DNA of 64,000 nucleotides from assembly GCA_028673005.1 (NCBI GenBank), contig CM054115.1, positions 191,898,370-191,962,369 of the forward strand, in the 5' to 3' direction. The DNA is from Tanypteryx hageni (lineage: Eukaryota; Arthropoda; Insecta; Odonata; Petaluridae). The position numbers were made by a program, and so were the translations under genes. The first letter of the stretch is position 1, and the number at the start of each line of letters is the position of its first letter. This document shows, in pieces, positions 57,640 through 64,000 of this stretch. The notes below the pieces were generated by a model. It saw nothing but the letters and a program-made list of their open reading frames with translations. It did not search any database and was not told where the DNA came from.

Positions 57640-57944
57640 CTTCATCTTTCTAGTTATGTAAACTTATCATTATATAACGATGACTCTTACAGAGGAGGAG
57701 GAGGATATAACATACTAGTAGAAGGTGCTTGCATACTGCAAGCATTTCATCTCACCTTGAAAAAACATTCACTTTTCAGGCAGATATTTCATCATTACAA
57801 ATATTCTATTAATTCTAAAGATTTCACCTCCGCAGCGATTTTCGTCTTTCCCGCATGTAAAAGTAATAGTTTAAAACAATCCCCAAATGTTGCAATTTAA
57901 AAACATTTTACACTTTCTCCATTATGGTGTACTAATGCTACACA

Positions 57945-58135
57945 TTTCAGCTAAATTTTAAAGTTGTAGCACTTATAGAAGTAAAATGATATTTTTCTAA
58001 TTGTTTAAAATTTAAACATTTTTAACGGTTGCCGCAAAAAAATATATATATATATGTTTAAATTTTAAACAATTAGAAAAATATTATTTTACTTCTATAA
58101 GTGCTACAACTTTAAAATTTAGCTAAAATGGAGAG
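57945..58135. repeat. Palindrome inside the first A unit
   Basis: AGCTAAATTTTAAAGTTGTAGC at about 57950 onward is mirrored as its reverse complement up to about 58125, with (AT)n at the centre (about 58043-58055). Arms are about 80 bp and nearly identical. The second A unit has only a long TA run at this point (59918-59961), so the palindrome arose in one unit, probably by fold-back copying at a TA hairpin. Confidence 0.8.
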
Positions 58136-59911
58136 ATTGAAATGTTCATTTGTCCAAATGCACTGTTCTGTAAATAATTTGAAAATTGAAGCTTCCTACC
58201 TCATTCCGTAGTACCTAAAAAATTATTAAACTTTAATGTTCAAATGGGGATAAAAAACCCCCTAAAATTTACAATTTCAAAATTTTCGATTTTTATAGTT
58301 TATTATGAGAAATTTTCTATAATATTGCAAAATTTCAGCTTCCTAAACTTATTAGATTGGTCTACACACTGGATTGCGTTTTCCCATGCTAACTTTTGGG
58401 AGATATTCCGGGGTCTCTGGAGTCGAACCCAAGACACTATAAGCAAAAAAAAATAAATTCCTAATAGATATTACGGCCATCTAGCAACACTGTAAATTTC
58501 ATCTTTCTAGCTAACCGGAAAATTCCCATAATTAATTTACAAAAATGGCGCAATGCTTTTCTTACGAGAAAAAACGCAAATTTCGGAATTTCTGGAGTCG
58601 AAATCATGTCACTTAGGTAAAAAGTCTCATTTTATCTGAAAGTTTCTCCATCATATCTACAAAACTAAATCTTTCAGCTCTTTATCTCTTGTAGTTATGC
58701 TGGACATTAGTATCTTCCTATATGCTATCATTATATATCGGCGACTTTTACAGAGGAGGAGGATATAACATACTAGTAGTTGGTGCTTGCATACTACAAG
58801 CATTTCAACTCACCTTGAGAAAACATTCATTTTTCAGACAGACATTTCATCATTAGAAATATTCATTTAATTCTAATGATTTCACCTTCGCAGCGATTTT
58901 CGTTTTTCCCAAATGTAAAAATAATAGTTTAAAACAATCACCAAAAGTTGCAATTTTAAAAATTTCACACATTCTCCATTATGGGGTATTAATGCTACAC
59001 AATTTAGCAAAATTTTAAAGTTGTAGCACTTCTAGAAGTCAAATAATATTTTCTCATTGTTTAAATTTAAATAATTTTTAACGGCCGCCGAAATTCATGT
59101 ATGGTAAAATTGAAATTATTTTTTGTGCTAGTTCACTACTTTGTACATAACTGGAATATTTCAGCTCCATAGCTCATCCTGTTGTGTCTAAACAGCTATC
59201 TATTTGTTTAAATTTTAAGAATTTTTAACTGCAAAACAAATTAAAATATCAATATTTGAATAACTACAATTTCTTTTTTTATGAATTCTACTTATAAAAA
59301 AAATTTCAACCCCGTAGCACATGCGGAAATACATTAACCATGAAAATTTGTTTAAACAATAGCGAATTTTTAGCGGCCGCATTTTTGCACATTTTCAAGA
59401 TTATCGTTTTTTCTAGTCGGTTTTACTGAAAATCCTACCTATGTAAAAAATTTATAATCTCCAGCACATCTGAAAGTGCCTAAACATTCGTATCCTCCTA
59501 TATGTTATCATTATATATCGACAACTCTTACAAAGGAGGATATATCATTCTATATAGACGTTCCTTACAGAGGAGGAAGAGGATATAACATACTAGTAGA
59601 AGGTGCTTGGATAATGCAAGCATTTCACCTCACCTTGAAAAAACATTAATTTTTCAGACAGATATCTCATCATTACAATTATTCTATTAATTCTAAAGAT
59701 TTCACCGCCGCAGGGATTATCGTTTTTCCCACATGTAAAAATAATAGTTTAAAACAATCCCCAAATGTTGCAATTTTAAACATTTTACACTTTCTCCATT
59801 ATGGGGTACTAATGCTACACATTTCAGCCAAATTTTAAATTTGTAGCACTTCTAGAAGTAAAATAATATTTTTCTAATTGTTTAAAATTTAAACATTTTT
59901 AATGGTTGCCG

Positions 59912-59917
<6 letters not shown>

Positions 59918-59961
<44 letters not shown>
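59918..59961. repeat. (TA)n microsatellite inside the second A unit
   Basis: About 22 TA units at the position occupied by a short TATATGTATGG-like stretch in B units and by the palindrome centre in the first A unit. Confidence 0.9.
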
Positions 59962-59963
<2 letters not shown>

Positions 59964-62759
59964 AGAGATTGAAATGTTCATTGGTCTAAATGCACTGTTC
60001 TGTAAATAATTTGAAAATTGCAGCTTCCTAGCTCATTCCGTAGTACCTAAAAAATTATTAAACTTTAATGTTCAAATGGGGATAAAAAAACCCCTAAAAT
60101 TTATAATTTTGAAATTTTCGATTTTTATAGTTTGTTATGAGAAAAGTTCTATAATATTACAAAATATCAGATTCCTAAACTTATTTGATTGGTCTACAAA
60201 CTGGATTCCGTTTTCCCCTGCTAACTTATGGGAGATATTCCGGGGTCTCTAGATTCAAACCCAAGACACTGTAAGCAAAAGTGACAATAATTCCTAATAG
60301 ATATTGCAGCCATCTAGCAACACTGTAAATTTCATCTTTCTAGCTAACCGGAAAGTTCCCATAATTAATTTACAAAAATGGCGCAATGCTTTTCTTATAA
60401 GAAAAAACGCAAATTTTGGAATTTCTGGAGTCGTACTCATGTCACTTAGGTAAGAAGTCTCTTTTTATCTGAAAGTTTCTCTATCGTATGTACAAAAACT
60501 AAAACTTTTAGCTCCCTAGCTTTTGTAGTTTGGGCTGGACATTAGTATCCTCCTATATGTTATATATCATTACTAGAAGTTGGTGCTTGCATACTGCAAG
60601 CATTTTACCTCACCTTGAAAAAACATTCATTTTTCAGACAGACATTTCATCATTACAAATAGTCTTTTAATTCTAAAGATTTCACCTCCGCAGCGATTTT
60701 CGTTTTTCTCACATGTAAAAATAATAGTTTAAAACAATCCCCAAATGTAGCAATTTTAAATATTTTACACTATCTTCATTATAGGGTATTAATTCTACAC
60801 ATTTTTGCTAAATTTTAAAGTTGTAGCACTTCTAGAAGTAAACTTTATTTTTTTCTAATTGTTTAAATTTAAATATTTTTAAACTGCCGTCGCAATATAT
60901 GTATGGTAAAATTGAAATGTTTATTTTTGCAAATTTACTACTTTGTAAATAATTTGAAAATTTCAATATCATAGCTCATCTTATAGCACCTTAAAAAGTT
61001 ATCCATTTTTTTTAATTTTAAGAATTTTTAACTGCATAAAAAATTAAAATATCAAAATTTCTATTATCCCAATTTAGTTTTTTTAAGAATTTTACTTAAA
61101 AAAAAATTTGAACACCGTATCACATTCAGAAATACGTAAACCTTGAAAATTTGTGTAAACAATTGCGAATTTTTAGCTGCCGCATTTTTGCACTTTTTCT
61201 AGATTTTCGTTTTTTTAGTCGGTTTTGCACAAAATCCTACTTAAGAAAAAAGTTTCGAATCTCCAGCTCTTCTGAAGGTGCCTAAACATTAGTATCCTCC
61301 TTTTATCATTATATATCGACGACTCTTACAGAGGAGGAGGACGATATAACATACTAGTAAAAGGCGCTAGCATTCTGCAAGCATATCATCTCACCATGAA
61401 AATACTTAAATTTTTCAGAGAGATATTTGATCATGAGAAATATTTCTTTAATTTAAAAATTTCTCCTCTGAACCGGTTTTCGTTTTTTCCTTATGGAACA
61501 ATAATGGAGTAAAACAATCGCTAATTTTTGCAATTTTATGAATACTATACGTTTTCCACATTGGGTAATAATCCCACACATTTATCCCGAATTTTAGAAT
61601 TGTAGCACAATAAGAATTGAAATAACATTTATCTAATTGTTTAAATTTAAATAATTTTTATCGGCCGCAATAATAGTTTTATAACTACTCTGAAATTTTT
61701 ATTTGTTTACAATGACTAATCCTTATATAACTTGAAATTATCAGCTCACTAACTCGCCCGGTAGTACCTAAACAGTTTTCTATTTGTTTAAATTTTAGGA
61801 ATGTTTTACTGCCAAACAAATTAAAATATCAAAATTTGTATAATCCTAATTTCTATTTTTACAATTTGTGCCTCTAAAAAAATTTCAGCACCGTAGCTCA
61901 TTCGAAAATACATAAACCTTGAAATTAAAAAAAAAATTGCGAATTTTTAGCGGCCGCATTGTTGGTCTTTTTCAGTATTTCCGTTTTTTCTGGTCGGTTT
62001 TGCACAATATACTACCTATGAAAAAAATTTCGAGTCTGCAACTCCTCTGGAAGTGCCTAAACATTAGTATCCTCCTATCATTCCATATAGACGTTCCTTA
62101 CAGAGGAGGAGGATATAAAATACTAGTATCATTCTATGTAGACGTTCCTTACAGAGGAGGAGGAGGATATAACATACTAGTAGTTGGTGCTTGCATACTG
62201 CAAGCATTTAATCTCACCTTGAAAAAAACATTCATTTTTCAGACAGACATTTCATCATTAGAAATATTCATTTAATTCTAATGATTTCACCTTCGCAGCG
62301 ATTTTCGTTTTTCCCACATGTAAAACTAATAGATAAAAACAAACCCCAAATGATGTAATTTTAAATATTTTACACGTTTTCCATTATAGGGTACTAATGC
62401 TACACATTTTAGAATAATTTTAAAGTTGTAGCTATTCTAAAAGTAAAATAATATTTTTCTAATTGTTTAAATTTATATAATTTTTAACGGCCGCCGCAAT
62501 TTATTTATGGTAAAATTGAAATGTTTATCTGTGTGAATTCACTACTTTGTAAATAATTTGAAAATTTCAGCTTCCTAGCTAATCCCGTAGTACCTAAACA
62601 GTTATCTATTTTTTTTAATTTTAAGAATTTTTAACTGCCAAACAAATTAAAATATCAAACTTTGTATAATCCCTATTTCGTTTTTTTAAGAATTCTACAA
62701 ATGAAAAACATTTTAACTCCGTAGCACATGCGGTAATACATAAATACCAAAAAATTTTC

Positions 62760-63440
62760 GAAATTTTTTTCTCAGGTAGGAGTTTGTGCAAAACCGACTA
62801 GAAAAAACGAAAATCTTGAAAAAGTGCAACAATGCGGCCCCTAAAAATTCGCAATTGTTTAAACAAATTTTCAGGGTTTAGGCATTTTCGAATGTGCTAC
62901 GGAGCTGAATTTTTTTTAATAAGTAGAATTAAAAAAAAACGAAATAGGGATTATAAAGAATTTAAAATTTTAATTCGTTCGACAGTAAAAAATTCTTAAA
63001 TTTTAAACAAATAAATAACTGTTTAGGTACTACGGGATGAGCTACGAAGCTCAAATTTTCAAATTATTTACAGAATAGTGAATTTGCACAATTGAACATT
63101 TCAATTTTACCATATATGAATTGCGTCGGCCGTTGAAAATTATTTAAATTTAAACAGTTAGAAAAATATTATTTTACTTCTAAAAGTGCAATAGCTTTAA
63201 AATTTGGTTAAAATGTGTAGCATTGGTACCTCGTAATGAAGAAAGTGTAAAATTTTTTAAAATTGCAACATTTTGGGATTGTTTTAAACTATTCTTTTTA
63301 CATGTGGGAAAAACGATAATCGCTGCGGCGGTGAAATCTTTAGAATTAATAGAATATTTGTAATGATGAAATATCTGTTTGAAAAATTAATGTTTTTTCA
63401 AGATGAGATGAAATGCTTGCAGTGCGCAAGCACCAACTAC
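62760..63440 (-). repeat. Inverted B unit closing the array
   Basis: Read on the minus strand from 63440 it follows the B units in order: GCAAGCATTTCATCTCAT, GATTTCACCGCCGCAGCGAT, ACCTAAACAGTTATTTATTT and finally TCTAGTCGGTTTTGCACAAA near 62800. The junction with the last direct unit is at about 62755-62765, where a direct AATACATAAATACC is followed by sequence of opposite orientation. Confidence 0.85.
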
Positions 63441-63445
63441 TAATA

Positions 63446-63879
63446 TTCACTACTTTATTCCTCGATCTATATAACATTATTCATTAAACAATACATACTT
63501 TTAAGCGTATTGTCAACTATTAAAAAACCTAAATACATTGTAAAATGAAATTTTCGGTAAAATAATGCTTTCAAATTGCATAAAAAGAAAACAATGATTT
63601 TATGTTTATATCACGATTCCATATTAACAGAATAAAAATTCAAACCTTTGGGCTGAAGTTCTGTTGAGAGGAGAAGATAGTGGCTGAATACACACCTTCA
63701 AAATTGGATATGGGCAATACATATGATGTTAAAAAAGAGATTGGCTAATATAATATAATAGTTACGTATAAAATGATTTTATAATGTAGAATTCAAAAAG
63801 TCTATTCGTAATCCATAACAGAAAAGGCAAAATTAATATGAGAACTATGAAATTACTTCACATACAAAATTTGAGTATA

Positions 63880-63880
<1 letters not shown>
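63446..63880. other. No gene recognised
   Basis: AT-rich flank between the array and the terminal TA run. Confidence 0.4.
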
Positions 63881-63881
<1 letters not shown>

Positions 63882-63955
<74 letters not shown>

Positions 63956-63980
63956 ATGTATATATATATATATATACGTA
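63882..63980. repeat. (TA)n microsatellite at window end
   Basis: TA run of about 35 units, a TGTGTATG break, and a further short TA run to about 63976. Confidence 0.95.
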
Positions 63981-64000
63981 TATGAAAAATAGAAACATTA

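Larger units (their letters stand above)
57640..63445. repeat. A/B higher-order tandem array, last unit inverted
   Basis: Each unit carries GATATAACATACTAGTAG, GGTGCTTGCATACTGCAAGC, then CCTCCGCAGCGATTTTCGT-like and ACCTAAACA-like segments. The GGTGCTTGC landmark sits at about 57724, 58782, 59602, 60582, 61362 and 62186, and reversed at about 63435. Two unit types are seen. Type A (57.7 and 59.6 kb, about 1.0 kb) contains TTCAAATGGGGATAAAAAA and GGGAGATATTCCGGGGTCTC. Type B (58.8, 60.6, 61.4 and 62.2 kb, about 0.8 kb) contains AAACAAATTAAAATATC. The order is A-B-A-B-B-B, then an inverted B from about 62760 to 63440. Inside units a diverged roughly 140-bp submotif with TTTCAGCTCCxTAGC recurs. 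No open frame of note. Confidence 0.85.

Noticed and set aside
58420..58445. Minus-strand GGGTTCGACTCC B box in the A unit of the satellite
   Set aside because: It is changed in the second A unit (AGATTCAAACCC on the plus strand) and there is no A box, so pol III origin is not supported.

Overview
The window reads as arthropod, probably insect, nuclear DNA. It is AT-rich and has no bacterial-style gene packing. It is dominated by decayed transposable elements of families common in arthropod genomes: LINEs of a Jockey/CR1-like and an RTE-like type, piggyBac, hAT with ZMYM1-like transposase, a Tc1/mariner (IS630) relative with a DUF4817-type transposase, and tRNA-derived SINEs. Satellites, long GA/CT tracts and dinucleotide runs fill much of the rest. 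I could not name the species. I found no convincing host protein-coding gene: every stretch with recognisable protein homology is a transposon protein, and all of them carry stops, frameshifts or truncations.

Layout. 0-2.5 kb: a long purine tract and a CpG-rich patch. 2.5-4.2 kb: a piggyBac transposase relic split by a 5'-truncated LINE. 4.2-7.2 kb: small tandem repeats, a tRNA-Gly-like SINE, and a hAT (ZMYM1-like) N-terminal relic. 7.2-11.2 kb: a hAT transposase relic on the minus strand split by a nearly open Jockey/CR1-like LINE on the plus strand. 11.4-16.5 kb: a hAT-like element, a small foldback, an RTE-like LINE 3' half, and CT/GA tracts beside a CpG-rich patch. 17.4-26.2 kb: a second piggyBac relic, a piggyBac-type MITE, at least four short hAT-type elements with 8-bp target duplications, and a 1-kb CpG-rich region. 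27-28.8 kb: a satellite of about 140-bp monomers in a higher-order repeat of about 0.9 kb. 29.8-37.4 kb: a hAT C-terminal relic, a 701-bp hAT-type element with a clear target duplication, and a complete-ended 1,707-bp IS630-type element with long terminal inverted repeats. 40.6-43.8 kb: a SINE, a hAT relic, and a 31-bp minisatellite that seems to have expanded inside a hAT MITE and was then hit by a second hAT MITE. 44.2-51 kb: two more RTE-like LINE relics. 52-56 kb: a pyrimidine tract, a 338-bp tandem duplication, and a near-perfect foldback element between dinucleotide runs. 57.6-63.4 kb: an array of two alternating unit types, closed by an inverted unit.

How the parts relate. The elements interact mostly by insertion into one another, so relative ages can be read: piggyBac before LINE at 3 kb, hAT before LINE at 7.7-10.6 kb, minisatellite before hAT MITE at 42.6 kb. 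No operon, origin, CRISPR array or working regulatory circuit was seen. The most unusual structures are the 57.6-63.4 kb A/B array, the 42.3-43.8 kb minisatellite, the 27-28.8 kb array, and the 55.35-55.64 kb foldback, whose loop carries a hammerhead-like core on the minus strand.
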